Numbered from the stretch's first letter, positions 39,388 through 50,344 are shown. The stretch is 64,000 bases of DNA from Dothistroma septosporum (GCA_002236755.2 NBZP02000054.1:124001-188000), one strand, 5' to 3'. Notes: generated by a model not told the origin, from the sequence alone. Translations and numbers: made by a program.

Positions 39388-41949
39388 ATGCCGCAGCAAG
39401 AATTCGTCCCCAAGTCTTACGGCTTGAAGCAGGGAGCTTCCCCAAATTCATCATCAATACATTTACAGAGCAACGAGAGAAACCAATCCGTAGACTTCAC
39501 ATTCGAGGCCATTCGTCCAGGTCTCTTCCGAACGACATTCACATCAGAGACACACCCACTTCCCCCATTCCCAAGTGCACCACGGCCGAAAGCCAGTACT
39601 ACCACTCACGCCACGACCAAGTCTGAAGCCAACTCAAAGACGTTCACATACAACGACATCGAAGCAACTGTAGACTGGAGCGGTGGCGTCCCAATCGTAT
39701 CAGTAGGCTTCGCGGGCCAACATCCTCTACACACAGACCTTCCAAATCGATCCTATGTCTTAGACGGCACGGGCATTGCCCATTACACTCGCTACTTTCG
39801 CGGCAGCCTTCACGTCGGACTCGGCGAGAAGGCTGCTCCGATGGATCTATCGAACAGACACTTCACACTTTCAGCGACGGACTCTTTTGGATATGATGTT
39901 CATCGGACAGATCCAATGTACAAGCACATTCCACTCCTGATCCGAGCTGGACCAGAAGGCGTGGTGGCGACGTTCTCGACTTCGCATGCGCGAGGCTATT
40001 ACTCGGTTGGGTCGGAGATGGATGGGATGTGGGGTTTCTTCAAGGTGTATCGTCAGGATCATGGGGGTCTTGAGCAGTACATTCTCATTGGCAAGACTCT
40101 GCAGGAAGTCGTGACGATCTATGCGGATCTCGTTGGATATCCTCTTCTCGTGCCTAGATGGGCTTTCGGATACCTGGGTGGTGGTATGAAATATTCTATG
40201 CTTGACGAGCCGAGGGCGAGTGATGCACTCATGGAGTGGGCGAGCAAACTCGAGAAGCACGATATCCCATGCTCAGGGTTTCAAATGTCTTCGGGATACA
40301 CAGTTGCTGAGGCAGAGCCGAAGACAAGAAATGTGTTCACCTGGAACAGACATCGATTTCCGGATCCGAAGGCTTTCTGTGATGCTTTTCATGCCAAAGG
40401 TATCAGGTTGATTGCGAATATCAAGCCATACATCCTGGAAAGTCATCCTGAGTATGAGAATCTTGTCAAAGCTGGTGCACTGTTCAAGGACCTTAACACC
40501 GTTGGCTCTGGTATTGCTCGTTTGTGGAGTGCTGGTGGTGGCGAAAGTGGTGAGGGCGGTCACATTGACTTTACATCGAAAGCTGGCTATGACTTTTGGT
40601 ACAACGGCGTGAAGAAGCTCCGACATGTTGGCATGGACTGCATGTGGAATGACAATAACGAGTATGTTGTGCCAGACGATACATGGCAGCTTGCTTTGGA
40701 TCAGGAAAGTGTCAAAGACATCAAGGAGAAGCGAAGCGATCTTGGCCTATGGGGTCGAGCTATGCATACAGAGCTTCACGGCGAAGCCTCACATGATGCT
40801 TTGCTTGAAGTCCGACCTGATGAGAGACCTTTTGTGTTGACTCGAAGCGCGACAGCTGGCACGATGAAGTACTCCTGCAGCTCTTGGTCCGGCGACAACA
40901 TCACAAGCTGGGACGGGATGCGAGGTGCTAATGCGCTTTCCTTGACCGCCGGTATGTGCTTAATGCAATGCTACGGCCACGATATTGGCGGCTTCGAAGG
41001 GCCTCAACCTACCCCTGAGCTTCTACTCCGCTGGATCCAGCTCGGTATTCACAGTCCCCGCTTCGCTATCAATTGCTTCAAGACTGGCGATGACAACCTC
41101 GTCGGAGACGTAATCGAGCCGTGGATGTACCCCGAGATCATCCCAGAAGTGCGTAAAGCTATTCTGCGACTGTACGAGTTGATCCCGTATAGGTACAGCC
41201 TGATGCTGCAGAGCCATCTCACAGCCATGCCACCGCAACGCTGGGTCGGCTGGGGCTATGAGTCGGACTCTGAGGTGTGGACAAACAGAGTCCTCAAGGA
41301 CGGTGAGCAGCAATACTGGCTTGGTGACAGCTTACTTGTCGGTGGCGTGTACGAAGCTGGTGCCACTGAAGGCAGAGTCTATGCTCCAAAGCGCAACGCC
41401 GCCGATCCCGGCTTCCTCAACCTCAATGCGCCATATCAGCACTTGTCCGCAGGCCAGTGGCATACCATCGCTTCGCCATGGAAAAATAGCATACCACTCT
41501 TAGCAAAGATCGGAGGCGCAATACCTGTAGGCAAGAACAAACAGGTCGTGGCTCCAGGTGATAAGATCAACGAAGCGAACCTCCCTGCGGATGATTGGCG
41601 CGGTGTCGAGATCTTCCCTTCGCCTGAGCACTTGGCTGATGGTACTGTGTACAGCAATAAATGGCTCGAGGATGATGGTATTTCGCCACCTCCAGCGAAG
41701 ATTGCCAAGTTCACACTTAGCTACACGGCCACTCGGAGCGAGGTGAAAGTGTCGTTTGAGAAGGACACGGACGCATTCCTGCCACCTTGGGTTGAAAATG
41801 GCCTGACAATCATACTGCCGGTTGGAGACTTCAGGCCTGTGGTGAGCAGCGACGATAGCGCGATAGTCAAGGCCAGGGGAACAGACGAGTCAGGTCGTGA
41901 ACGTTACCATATTTTCGCCGAAGGGCAAGGCATCAAAGGCCGATCATAA
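39388..41949 (+). CDS. Glycoside hydrolase family 31 (alpha-glucosidase/alpha-xylosidase type)
   Basis: From the ATG at 39388, 853 residues in one exon; the open frame extends 20 codons further but with no ATG. An N-terminal beta-domain leads into the (beta/alpha)8 barrel beginning near WAFGYLGGGMKYSM. The catalytic nucleophile Asp lies in GMDCMWNDNNEY and the acid/base Asp in SSWSGDNITSWDGMRGAN. GHDIGGFEGPQPTPELLLRW and SPRFAINC are further GH31 blocks. C-terminal beta-domains include GGAIPVGKN. There is no signal peptide, so the enzyme is probably intracellular, unlike secreted fungal alpha-glucosidases. The substrate (maltose, isoprimeverose, sulfoquinovose-type or others) is not decided by sequence. 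Confidence 0.93.
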   Translation: MPQQEFVPKSYGLKQGASPNSSSIHLQSNERNQSVDFTFEAIRPGLFRTTFTSETHPLPPFPSAPRPKASTTTHATTKSEANSKTFTYNDIEATVDWSGGVPIVSVGFAGQHPLHTDLPNRSYVLDGTGIAHYTRYFRGSLHVGLGEKAAPMDLSNRHFTLSATDSFGYDVHRTDPMYKHIPLLIRAGPEGVVATFSTSHARGYYSVGSEMDGMWGFFKVYRQDHGGLEQYILIGKTLQEVVTIYADLVGYPLLVPRWAFGYLGGGMKYSMLDEPRASDALMEWASKLEKHDIPCSGFQMSSGYTVAEAEPKTRNVFTWNRHRFPDPKAFCDAFHAKGIRLIANIKPYILESHPEYENLVKAGALFKDLNTVGSGIARLWSAGGGESGEGGHIDFTSKAGYDFWYNGVKKLRHVGMDCMWNDNNEYVVPDDTWQLALDQESVKDIKEKRSDLGLWGRAMHTELHGEASHDALLEVRPDERPFVLTRSATAGTMKYSCSSWSGDNITSWDGMRGANALSLTAGMCLMQCYGHDIGGFEGPQPTPELLLRWIQLGIHSPRFAINCFKTGDDNLVGDVIEPWMYPEIIPEVRKAILRLYELIPYRYSLMLQSHLTAMPPQRWVGWGYESDSEVWTNRVLKDGEQQYWLGDSLLVGGVYEAGATEGRVYAPKRNAADPGFLNLNAPYQHLSAGQWHTIASPWKNSIPLLAKIGGAIPVGKNKQVVAPGDKINEANLPADDWRGVEIFPSPEHLADGTVYSNKWLEDDGISPPPAKIAKFTLSYTATRSEVKVSFEKDTDAFLPPWVENGLTIILPVGDFRPVVSSDDSAIVKARGTDESGRERYHIFAEGQGIKGRS

Positions 41950-43148
41950 CTCTAGTGACTTGAAGTCCAAACACTCTATACAGTCATATGCAAGAGAAGG
42001 CCAAGTCCCGACATGTGCGACTTTTTTGCTCTTCTTTCGCGTCTCCGGTTGATCTGATCACTCCTGTATTGACCGTTCCTCATTGTGGCATTCGTCTCTC
42101 CAGGCATCTAGAACTAAAATGGAAAGCAAGAAACTTTTAGGCTTCGCTTGATCTTTCGATGGCCTACGAGCTTTCAAATTTAAGCACGCCCTCGCTAGCA
42201 CCTTAGCATGCGATTCGGCTTTCGTATGACACGACTCTTGAGTCGTGTCCATCGCGACTGTTGTGCATCACATGTGAAGTCGTATCGAGACCATTGATTG
42301 GCTCGACTCTCATCGCTTCGACGGCTTGTGTGATTGCCTAGGCCAAACTTTCGGAATGACCTAGGGTCTGCAGGGTGTTTGCGGCGCTGTGACTAAAGCT
42401 TGCCACATCAACATCTGACCCACATGACAACAGTAACCGCTACACCGTCCGGCTGTCGACTTGGTAAGAAAATCTTCTGTTGGATAGTCCGACATCTCCT
42501 AATCGTGTCTTTCCACGCCGGCGACACTGCAGCAATGCGCATAAGATTGGACAGGTTCCAATTATGCCAAGATCATTTTCCAAAAGCTCGTTGACAGCGA
42601 AGACGGATGTGAAAGCGATCGGGCTGCGGGAGTCGCCATATACCCTGGAGACATTACTATTCTTAAGAGCATGGAAGCCCGGGCAAATTACGATACAAGG
42701 CTTCGAGGAAGCCGGTGCTCCATGAGGCTCTCCACAGATCATTGACAACGACTGACTGGTGAACGCCATAACATAGCCCAGAAGCTCCGTCTAAGATGTT
42801 AAGAGATCTTCCATTGATCCATGCCGATCCCATCGGCTCAGCGTGCCAGCGGACTTGATTCTTCCGCTTTACCAATCAGGTCTCGCTGTCCTAACTACAC
42901 ACGCGCGGTCCGCTTCGCAAGTAGTCGCTGTGCTACAGTACAGCTATCGAAGTGATCAGGGTACGAAACCCAGGCCCTGCGTCAAAAGCGACCTCTCTGA
43001 TCCACACTCGGAGGACACCAGGCCCCGCAGCCGGAGCGGAGGGACAGACTCCCTTGTACGTCTCCGGAGATTTCATACAGGCGTGAGAAGGTGGCCCAAA
43101 GATCACACAAATTTCATTCAAGCTACCACTACATCTATCGAACCTCGT
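41950..43148. other. Convergent intergenic region, nothing recognised
   Basis: 1.2 kb between 3' ends of GH31 and the sulfite reductase gene. Short ORFs on both strands; no RNA gene or repeat array seen. Confidence 0.4.
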
Positions 43149-46100
43149 CTAATAGACCTCAAGCACATACCTCAACTCATCCTTCAACCGCTCAATCTCC
43201 TTCGCACCACTAACCTTCTTCTTTCCCTCTGCCTTAGCCTGCACCTCGACCGCCTCCTCAAGCACATTCGTAACATCCGGCACCGGCCACGTAGGCCCAC
43301 AAAGATAGAAAGCGCCGTCCTCCTTCAGATACGCGCGTCGAATATCCCCCAGAGTCTCACGCATGCGGTCCTGGATGTAGATCTTCTGAGGCTGGTCACG
43401 GGAAAAGGCGCATCCGAGGAGCGTGATGATGCCAGCGTCTTGGTAGGCTTCCCATTCTTCGCCGTAGAGGTACTCTTCCCGCTGGTGGCGAGATCCCATA
43501 TAGAGGAAGACATCGCCGATGGGCATGCCCTGGTCGCGCTGCCAGGCACGTTCCTGGACAAAGGCGCGGAAGGGAGCGAGACCTGTGCCGAGACCGGCCA
43601 TGATGATAGGTTGAGTGGTCTTTGGTGGCAACTTCATGACGGACGGCTTGACGGAGACGGTGACCTTGGCGCCAACGGGGAGGCCGTTGAGGTAGCGAGT
43701 GGCCTGCCCGAAACGGTCGCGGCCCTTGGGGTCGACCCAGTTGACGGTAACGATGAGGAGGCTGACGCTGTTGGGAGTGACCTTTTGAGAGGAGGCGATG
43801 GAATACTCACGACGCTTCATTGGAGTGACGATGCGAACGATTTCGTGGAAGCTGGGGTGCGCGGATGGAAAGTCGAGGAGGACGTCGGCGAAGGTGACGG
43901 TGTCGACTTCGGCGCGGCGCTTGAACTCCTGCTGGGCCTCCTGATTGCCGCCCGTTCCGAGGAGCAAAAGCTCAGTCTTCTCTTTATCATCGGAAGCAAA
44001 CTCGCTGAGTGCTTCGTAGAAGCGCTTTGGTGGACGGCCAAAGATGTCGACGTTCTGCATCATAGCCTGGTAGACTGTGCGATTCTCGAAGACGGATGGG
44101 TCCTCGCGAGATGGTACTTCCACGACCTCCTCTGGATTGAGGCCGTACCACTTGATGAAGGTCTCGACCTCGGCCTGGTCGTTCTCAGCGTGAATACCAA
44201 GAGCTTCGCCAATCTCGTACTTGACGCCGCTGTTGCCCAGATCGAACTCGATGTGGAAAATGTTACGGTCGTAAGTCTCTGGTGTCAGTCGTCTGTGCTC
44301 CTTCACAGTAGCAATGGCAGTTTTGACGGTAAGCTCTGGTCGCAGGGCAGTAGCCGTGCCGTACGCTTCCTTGAATGCAAGACCCTTGGCAGCAACCTTC
44401 CAGTCATGGAGCTCAGTCGGTACATCCTCCTCGAGATCCTCGAAGGAGGCGAAGCTGTTGATGTGGAGATCCTCAGGCTCCGGCACAACTTCGTTCTCCT
44501 CCAGCTCAACAGTAAGCCAGTGCTCTGGAACCTCGACTTGCTTGAGAGCCTCCTCGAGCTGCTGGGACAGTGTGTCCAAAACGTCGCCAGCAGCAGTCGC
44601 CTTCAGCTTCTTCAGGCCAGACTCGTACAGATCAGCTTTGGCCAGCTTGAGGAAAGTAAGCTGCAACAAGTATGACTCAAGCTCGTTGTCCTCCTCAACC
44701 TTAGCACTCTTCGAAGGGTCAAGCACGTAGAGCGAAAGGTGCTTCGAAGCAATCGCTTTCCTGACAGGAGTGGAGAGCTTCTTCTCAACATCCTCATCTT
44801 TCCAGCCGGCAGCTTTGAGCAGCACAATGCCGCCTTCTTTGATGCTGTTAATGACATTGTACTCCTTCAGCAGCTTGTCGCTACCAACAACAATGACATC
44901 AGCATCCTTGACACTGTACGCAGCCTCAATGCTCTTCGATGAAGTGCGAATGTCGCTACGGAGAACGCCGCCCTGCACGAGACTGTCATGTCCAGTGCGG
45001 ACAGAAATGTTCTGAGCGCTATCGTCCGAAAGCAATTGTCCAAGCAAGACTGGTGCTGTGGCACTCCTGCTGGCATCGATATCCCAGAAAGTGTACTGCT
45101 TGGTGTCCTTGGAGGTGAGACTGATCGGCGTGTCAATATCCATGGCCTCGCCAGCCTTGACACCCAATCGTCGCAGAAGAGCCTCGGTCTTAGCCACAGT
45201 CCAGACATTCTCGCGTGCGTACTTGACATCGTGGACAGCCGGAGCTCGTCCAGAGGACACACTGCCGAAGTTGACAGCAGCCAGAACATCAGCGTAGAGG
45301 CTGCTTGTAACGCTCTGATCCTGTACACCGGCCTGGTTCTTGACCTGTCCCAGGACAGTGACCTGTTGCGCGGCCGCCGGCAAAGCCAGGAGGAAGTCTT
45401 CCTCGATGAACGGCCTGTAGATCCGCACATTGATCACACCGACCTTCACACCCTGCTCTACCAATGAATCCGCGACCTGCGCCGTAAGGCTACCTTCGAC
45501 CGTGCCGAAAACAACCAGAACATGCTCCGCCGCCTGGTGTCCATGATATTCAAAAGCCTTGTACTCCGTGCCAAGCTCTGCATTGAAAGCCAGGAGAATC
45601 TTGCTTATCTTCCCCTCATTCGTAAACCTCTTGCTGCCCAAATCCTCCCTGACGACGTCGAGGACAGAATCATACGTCCTCTTCAAACTGTCCACACCCA
45701 ACACATCCACCACCCTCGTCGTCTCCCGTCCCACGGTAATGCCATCATACGCGTGAATACTCGGAAGGACGCTGCTCATAAGCAGCGCGAGGAGCGACAT
45801 ATGCTGCATCTCATACGCATTCTTACTGCTCACCAATCCCAAACCAAGCTCTTCCGCGATGTTCAAGCTGGAGACGTAGTCCGTGACGAAACCCTTGCCA
45901 GCTTCGTACTCCACAGCCGCAACCTGCAACGCCGTAGGGTTCGCCACGTCGTACAGGAGACTCAACTGATCCAATGTTCCCCTCAGGAAATCCAAGCTCC
46001 CAGCGCTGGCGACAATACTCTGCGGCACATGTCTCTTCTCTAACTCGAAATCCGGCGAGAACACATATCCCAACGCCAGCGCTCCCGCTCCAGTCCGTGT

Positions 46101-46376
46101 CTGCAACTGCTGCACACCCGTAACATCGCCGTATCCATTCTTGCTCTTTTCTAACTCCCACGCCTTCGCGGCGGTATCGAGGTCAAAAGTTTCGGGGGAG
46201 AAGCTGAAGATCTTATCGCTCAGGGCGTATGCGACTTGTTGAACGACAATTTGCGCGGTGATGTAGGTAGGGCCCGAAATATTCTTCAAAGATATCGCCT
46301 GACCGAAAGGACCTGTGGTGCTCGACTTCGACGCCGACGACCCGGAGGCAGCGATTGGTGCGGTGGAAGCGTGCAT
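43149..46376 (-). CDS. MET10: Sulfite reductase [NADPH] flavoprotein (alpha) component
   Basis: Single-exon gene of 1075 residues when started at MHASTAP (46376); an in-frame ATG at 46436 would add 20 basic residues. With the hemoprotein beta subunit it reduces sulfite to sulfide with electrons from NADPH, in sulfate assimilation. The N-terminal half is the pyruvate:ferredoxin-oxidoreductase-like region of Met10 (SGPTYITAQIVVQQVAYALS, VLVVFGTVEGSLTAQVADSL). The C-terminal half is the FAD/NADP reductase module: FAD motif RREYSIASSQ, NADP-ribose loop IIMAGLGTGLAPFRAFVQER, and FYLCGPTWPVPDVTNVLEEA near the end. Length fits fungal MET10 (about 1035-1090). The extra N-terminal residues of the longer form could be a UTR artefact. 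A very large plus-strand ORF (42843-44675) is its antisense shadow. Confidence 0.95.
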   Translation of the reverse strand: MHASTAPIAASGSSASKSSTTGPFGQAISLKNISGPTYITAQIVVQQVAYALSDKIFSFSPETFDLDTAAKAWELEKSKNGYGDVTGVQQLQTRTGAGALALGYVFSPDFELEKRHVPQSIVASAGSLDFLRGTLDQLSLLYDVANPTALQVAAVEYEAGKGFVTDYVSSLNIAEELGLGLVSSKNAYEMQHMSLLALLMSSVLPSIHAYDGITVGRETTRVVDVLGVDSLKRTYDSVLDVVREDLGSKRFTNEGKISKILLAFNAELGTEYKAFEYHGHQAAEHVLVVFGTVEGSLTAQVADSLVEQGVKVGVINVRIYRPFIEEDFLLALPAAAQQVTVLGQVKNQAGVQDQSVTSSLYADVLAAVNFGSVSSGRAPAVHDVKYARENVWTVAKTEALLRRLGVKAGEAMDIDTPISLTSKDTKQYTFWDIDASRSATAPVLLGQLLSDDSAQNISVRTGHDSLVQGGVLRSDIRTSSKSIEAAYSVKDADVIVVGSDKLLKEYNVINSIKEGGIVLLKAAGWKDEDVEKKLSTPVRKAIASKHLSLYVLDPSKSAKVEEDNELESYLLQLTFLKLAKADLYESGLKKLKATAAGDVLDTLSQQLEEALKQVEVPEHWLTVELEENEVVPEPEDLHINSFASFEDLEEDVPTELHDWKVAAKGLAFKEAYGTATALRPELTVKTAIATVKEHRRLTPETYDRNIFHIEFDLGNSGVKYEIGEALGIHAENDQAEVETFIKWYGLNPEEVVEVPSREDPSVFENRTVYQAMMQNVDIFGRPPKRFYEALSEFASDDKEKTELLLLGTGGNQEAQQEFKRRAEVDTVTFADVLLDFPSAHPSFHEIVRIVTPMKRREYSIASSQKVTPNSVSLLIVTVNWVDPKGRDRFGQATRYLNGLPVGAKVTVSVKPSVMKLPPKTTQPIIMAGLGTGLAPFRAFVQERAWQRDQGMPIGDVFLYMGSRHQREEYLYGEEWEAYQDAGIITLLGCAFSRDQPQKIYIQDRMRETLGDIRRAYLKEDGAFYLCGPTWPVPDVTNVLEEAVEVQAKAEGKKKVSGAKEIERLKDELRYVLEVY

Positions 46377-47007
46377 GGTTCGTGGCCAATGGCGACTTGA
46401 TCGCACTTGCTTTGGCTCGGTTTTCTGTCGCAACACCTGCGAAATTGTGCTCCAAGTGTTGTCTTTGACGTGAAGATCACAAGACGTCGAGTATTTCCTC
46501 CAACGGCTCCGAGAGGCGGCGAGTAAAGTCTGATCAATTCCTCAGCAGAGAAGTGGAGCACGCAATTCCCCGTGATCGGCCAATGCGGCTCAATGGAATT
46601 TGCAGAGACTTTTCAGATGCCGCTCATCAGCAACTGTCCATACGCCGCCATAGTTATCAATGACACGGCTTCTTTGTTTTGTCGCAGCATTGGATGTTCC
46701 GGAGACGACATAGGAAGCCTCGACTCAAAACATCGATCAATCTTTCGTGTACAATGCATTCGACTAGGGTATAAAGGTAACAAAATAGCAGCTTCGATGC
46801 AATGCAATCACTTTGCACGCTCTTGTCATCACTTCTTGCACGGAGGCAACGACAGTGTCCAGCCAACTCCTTCAATTCTGCTCCAACTCTCGCGCCTTCT
46901 TTCCTTGGCTATTCGACATTGTCCTCATCAGCAGCTCACCCGAATGAATCGAAGCCGATCGTCGGTATTCTGTATCACACACTCAGCAAGACGATTCATC
47001 GGATGAT
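46377..47007. other. Upstream region of sulfite reductase
   Basis: No gene recognised. Several 60-140 codon ORFs overlap with no domain. It holds the MET10 promoter. Confidence 0.4.
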
Positions 47008-48274
47008 TCACTGGGCAGCAGGTGTATTCTCAGAAGCAGAACCTTCAGGATAGTCAGCAAGAGGGCCCGATGTGGCGCTCATGCCTGGTGCTGCTTTGTA
47101 AGTTGGTATTGCTGGTGGTTGCTCCTGTGTGGTCTCTTTCTCGTTGCCCGTGAGTGGCTTGGTCAAGGTTCTGCTGGCTGCGGTATTGGTGGGATTGGTG
47201 TCAGTTGCTGGAGCATTTGTGGTTTCCTTGGGAGCCTGACCAGCGAGTTGAGCGGTTGTGCTGCCGGGAGCGGCAGACGAGATGGTCGCGTTGGTCGCGG
47301 ACTGTAACGGGTCATTGGCTGGCGCATTGGAGGTTGCCGGGTCGAGCTTCGACGCTGCCAATGTGTTATACTCGGTCTTTGGCGCAGTCAGCGGGTTCCC
47401 TAGAGCAGTTGTGCTTGGCGAAGCGTTCTTCTTTGTGCCATCGATCACTGTAGATGTGTCAATTGTCGTCCCATGTCTCGTCTCTCAGTCGATATACCTG
47501 GAGCTGCGCTGCTCGAGTCTGTGTTGCCAGCATCCTTTGCCGGGACTGCAGGTGCTGCATCTTTCTCTACAGCTGTCACTGGTGCTGAGCCACTAGCTGC
47601 TGTGATCGAAGCTGGCGACACACCCTGCGATTCGAGTCTGGTAGTCGCATCGTTTGCGCCGGCTGGTGGACTCGGTCGCGCAGCGTGATTCACTGGCACA
47701 GCTTCTTGTGGTTCGCTGTGCTCGCCAGTCGCTAGAGGGTGGGTAGCGGGAAGAGGCTTGTTCGTGTTTGCTGTAGCGCCGGTGTGTTGTTGGATCGCCG
47801 CTGGAGGCTGGGAAGCTGGAGCTTGCGATTGCGATGCCGACTGTTGCTGAGCGACAGCGCCAGTCTGAATCGTCTGTGCCGCAGACGTGTCCTGCTTCTT
47901 GTTCTTGCCGCGCTTGAAGAGACCTTTGAAGAGCTTCTTCACGTTGTCTACGGCATCAGGAGCTGCCCGCCATGTCTAGTAAGCTGACTGATTCGCGCGC
48001 ATGTTAGAACGTTAGCAGCTAGACTTACGAACGCCCGGCATGCTGGGCAATGGTAAGCGGCTTGCGCTGGTAAGTGCCAATGCTGGTCACGGTTGTCGCA
48101 AACGCATACAAGTGAACGTCTCGCGGTGGTGAAGGCGTATTGTCGTCGTTGTTGCTCGCGGTGAGACACGAATTCAGCTGAGCATCGCACGTCATGTAGG
48201 GTTCGAGACCTCGTGTGCTTGATCCTTCTTATTGCTCCGTTCTTAGTTGCAAGTAAGCAGCTCACGCCGGTCAA
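47008..48274 (-). CDS. Zinc-ribbon-like, low-complexity protein, 5' end incomplete
   Basis: Three exons can be joined: 48274 (or lower)..48029, 47975..47498 and 47447..47008, with introns of 53 nt (GTAAGT donor, TACTAG acceptor) and 50 nt (GTATAT donor, CTACAG acceptor). The first joined exon encodes LVCVCDNRDQHWHLP and AAYHCPACRAF, a C-x-C...H-C-x2-C pattern that looks like a small metal-binding ribbon. It continues through TWRAAPDAVDNVKKLFKGLF, a basic amphipathic stretch KRGKNKKQ, and then 260 residues of Ala/Pro/Thr/Ser low complexity with many APA and TT blocks, ending ASENTPAAQ. The frame starting at 47942 uses GTG, so the second exon is not the gene start. The ATG-containing first exon upstream of 48274 was not found. 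Function unknown; disordered, perhaps membrane-peripheral through the basic helix. Confidence 0.55.
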
Positions 48275-48782
48275 GGCTTCCGCTTGACGCCGCTCTCAAG
48301 AGTAGTCGCGATCCTGCTGCAAGCAAACGATCATTTTAACGAAATAAGGAGACAGACGCTATTTCAATGCATCAGCAGGTCAACATCGTGACATGCCTCC
48401 GCTCATTCATCAAGTAATTTCATGTGACCTTGCGTCGTTGCAGGACCGCGAGCTACGATCTCGCTATGGCTATCTTTCTTCCAAGAATAGTAACAGAGTG
48501 GGACATGTAACTACAACGGCTCGGTCCTGCAGCTCGACCGGATGTCACACGCCGAAACACCGCGCCTCGTCCAACCATGCCCGTAAAGAGCTCAATTGCT
48601 GTTTGTGGAGCCGGTGTCGCGCGCGAAAAGCGTTGTGTTTCAGCTGCACCTTCAAGCAACGGCCCATCGCTTGCTTCGGCTCTTACTCAGCCACAATTCA
48701 CCACACTTCACGACTTGTCTATCGTCCCAGTCGTTTGTCGTCGTTCGTCATCTCCCCCGTCGATATGGATAAGCCTCGTTGC
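48275..48782. other. Intergenic, may hold the missing first exon of the zinc-ribbon gene
   Basis: A 168-codon plus-strand ORF (48393-48899) is present but overlaps the PTPA gene and shows no domain. The start exon of the minus-strand zinc-ribbon gene would lie near 48300. Confidence 0.35.
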
Positions 48783-50186
48783 TCATCTCGCATCTCTCTT
48801 GGCCCAAGGCGCTGCTGTTGGCGCCAACCCTTGAGCAGGCATTCGTTGTGCATTGGCCCGAGGCGCCGCCATCCCCGTAGCTGGGACTGCGCTGCTTGAT
48901 GCTGGTGTTGGCCTCCCTGAACCACCACTAGATGTCATCCAAGGAGCTCTCGTCGAGGGCGTACCGGTGCTCGCTTGCATTTGGGACATTGCAGCACCGC
49001 CTGCCTTCGCCCAAGGAGCTGTAGTACCAGGTGTATTTGTCACCATCGGTGGCATAACCTTGCTTTGCAGCGGTCGCTGCTGTGAATGTACGCTCGTGGG
49101 AGCTGTGACTGCGTGCGGATCTTTGTCCCATCCAAAGATACTACCAAATGGAAAGTGCTGTACGACCGGGAACTTGCCAAGGACTTCCGCGGCATACATC
49201 TTGAGCATACCCTTGTTGATCTTACCCCAGCCTGCCGTGATGCCACTGATATCATAAAGTGTTGGAGAGTGCTCCCAGAATGGACCCGTTTTGACATCGT
49301 GAATGAATTGGATCGCGGAGAAGTACATGTTCGTATCCTTAAGTTCCGACACCACAGTCTTGTTCGCCACCGAAGAGGGTGAAGGAGCTCCTCGCGACGA
49401 TCCTTCTGTTGGTGTGGGTGAGGTATGGTCATCTTCCGCTATGGTAGGTCCTAACTGTGCGGAGCCAAAGATGTAAGGCAGGAAACTGTGGTCATCGAGT
49501 CCCCAGACGCCATGCGATCCGGCTGGCTCCAACGTGTAAGTCATGATCAGCTTGCGGACGAGGTCGAGGTATGGCTGGACGATGCCAAGTACGATCGCAC
49601 GCTCTGCTCCAGCTTCGAAGGCACCCAGCTTCCACAGGCAGCCGAGAAATGCAAGAAAGCTAAGCTCGTGGCCGGTACCATTGTCAAGACGCTGAGCGCT
49701 TCCGAAACTCCCCAGCAGGTAGGCTCCAATCTCATCCCGTAATGCAATGCGTTGTTCGTAATCTTCGACTCGATGCAGCACAAAGTTTAGGTGAGAGTCC
49801 AGAAGAGCAGGTGTTCGTGCCTCGACCAACTGATACCAGGTTCGAAATGCGACATTGCCAAATCTTCGTGGTCCGGTATCTGGTGGCGCTTCTGTGACGA
49901 GACTCGATAGGTCAGCCAATAGTTGCCGAATCGTCTGCACATTGGATGACAGTTCTGGCAGTCTATCAAGCGTACAAGCATTGATTGTGCCATCTGCTCG
50001 CTTCGTTGGAAATGACGCTCGATTCAGCTGCAGCAGCCATTGCGTTATGTCCCGGTATGCGGTCGATGTGAAAAAAAAGGACAAGTCGTCTCCATCGTTG
50101 ATTCTCTTTGTTGGTGTTGCAAAGTTGCGTTTTGAGATGTTGTCGAGGCGCTCCAGAGTCGGAAAAGGAGGTCTGTTGGTAGCCAT
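48783..50186 (-). CDS. RRD1: Serine/threonine phosphatase 2A activator (PTPA, RRD1 type)
   Basis: Single exon, 467 residues from the ATG at 50186 (an upstream in-frame ATG at 50246 gives 20 unlikely extra residues). PTPA is a peptidyl-prolyl isomerase-like chaperone that activates the PP2A catalytic subunit. The core is clear: RDITQWLLQLNRASF, GPRRFGNVAFRTWYQLVEAR, YLLGSFGSAQRLDNGTGHEL, VWGLDDHSFLPYIFGSAQL, YDISGITAGWGKINKGML and EVLGKFPVVQHFPFGSIF. The C-terminal 120 residues form a disordered tail in which APW appears three times (TTAPWAKAG, TRAPWMTSS, TAAPWAKRD). The fungal RRD1 type carries such an extension, RRD2 does not; hence the symbol. It is divergent from the AT-hook gene, about 160 bases away. 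Confidence 0.93.
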   Translation of the reverse strand: MATNRPPFPTLERLDNISKRNFATPTKRINDGDDLSFFFTSTAYRDITQWLLQLNRASFPTKRADGTINACTLDRLPELSSNVQTIRQLLADLSSLVTEAPPDTGPRRFGNVAFRTWYQLVEARTPALLDSHLNFVLHRVEDYEQRIALRDEIGAYLLGSFGSAQRLDNGTGHELSFLAFLGCLWKLGAFEAGAERAIVLGIVQPYLDLVRKLIMTYTLEPAGSHGVWGLDDHSFLPYIFGSAQLGPTIAEDDHTSPTPTEGSSRGAPSPSSVANKTVVSELKDTNMYFSAIQFIHDVKTGPFWEHSPTLYDISGITAGWGKINKGMLKMYAAEVLGKFPVVQHFPFGSIFGWDKDPHAVTAPTSVHSQQRPLQSKVMPPMVTNTPGTTAPWAKAGGAAMSQMQASTGTPSTRAPWMTSSGGSGRPTPASSSAVPATGMAAPRANAQRMPAQGLAPTAAPWAKRDAR

Positions 50187-50344
50187 AAGAAAGGTCGTGT
50201 ATATTGAAACATCGAAGTCACATTTAGAAGCGATCCTGGAAAGCACGCTAGACGCGGGTAGAGCCGAAAGTGTTTCGTCGCTGCAGGAACCGACAATTTG
50301 GCGCCAATTTCATCAACACTCCACACCTAAAATGCACGCGCCAA

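Noticed and set aside
42843..44675. 610-codon plus-strand ORF
   Set aside because: It is antisense to the sulfite reductase gene, whose protein is clearly conserved; codon mirror effects create the long frame and it has no domain.
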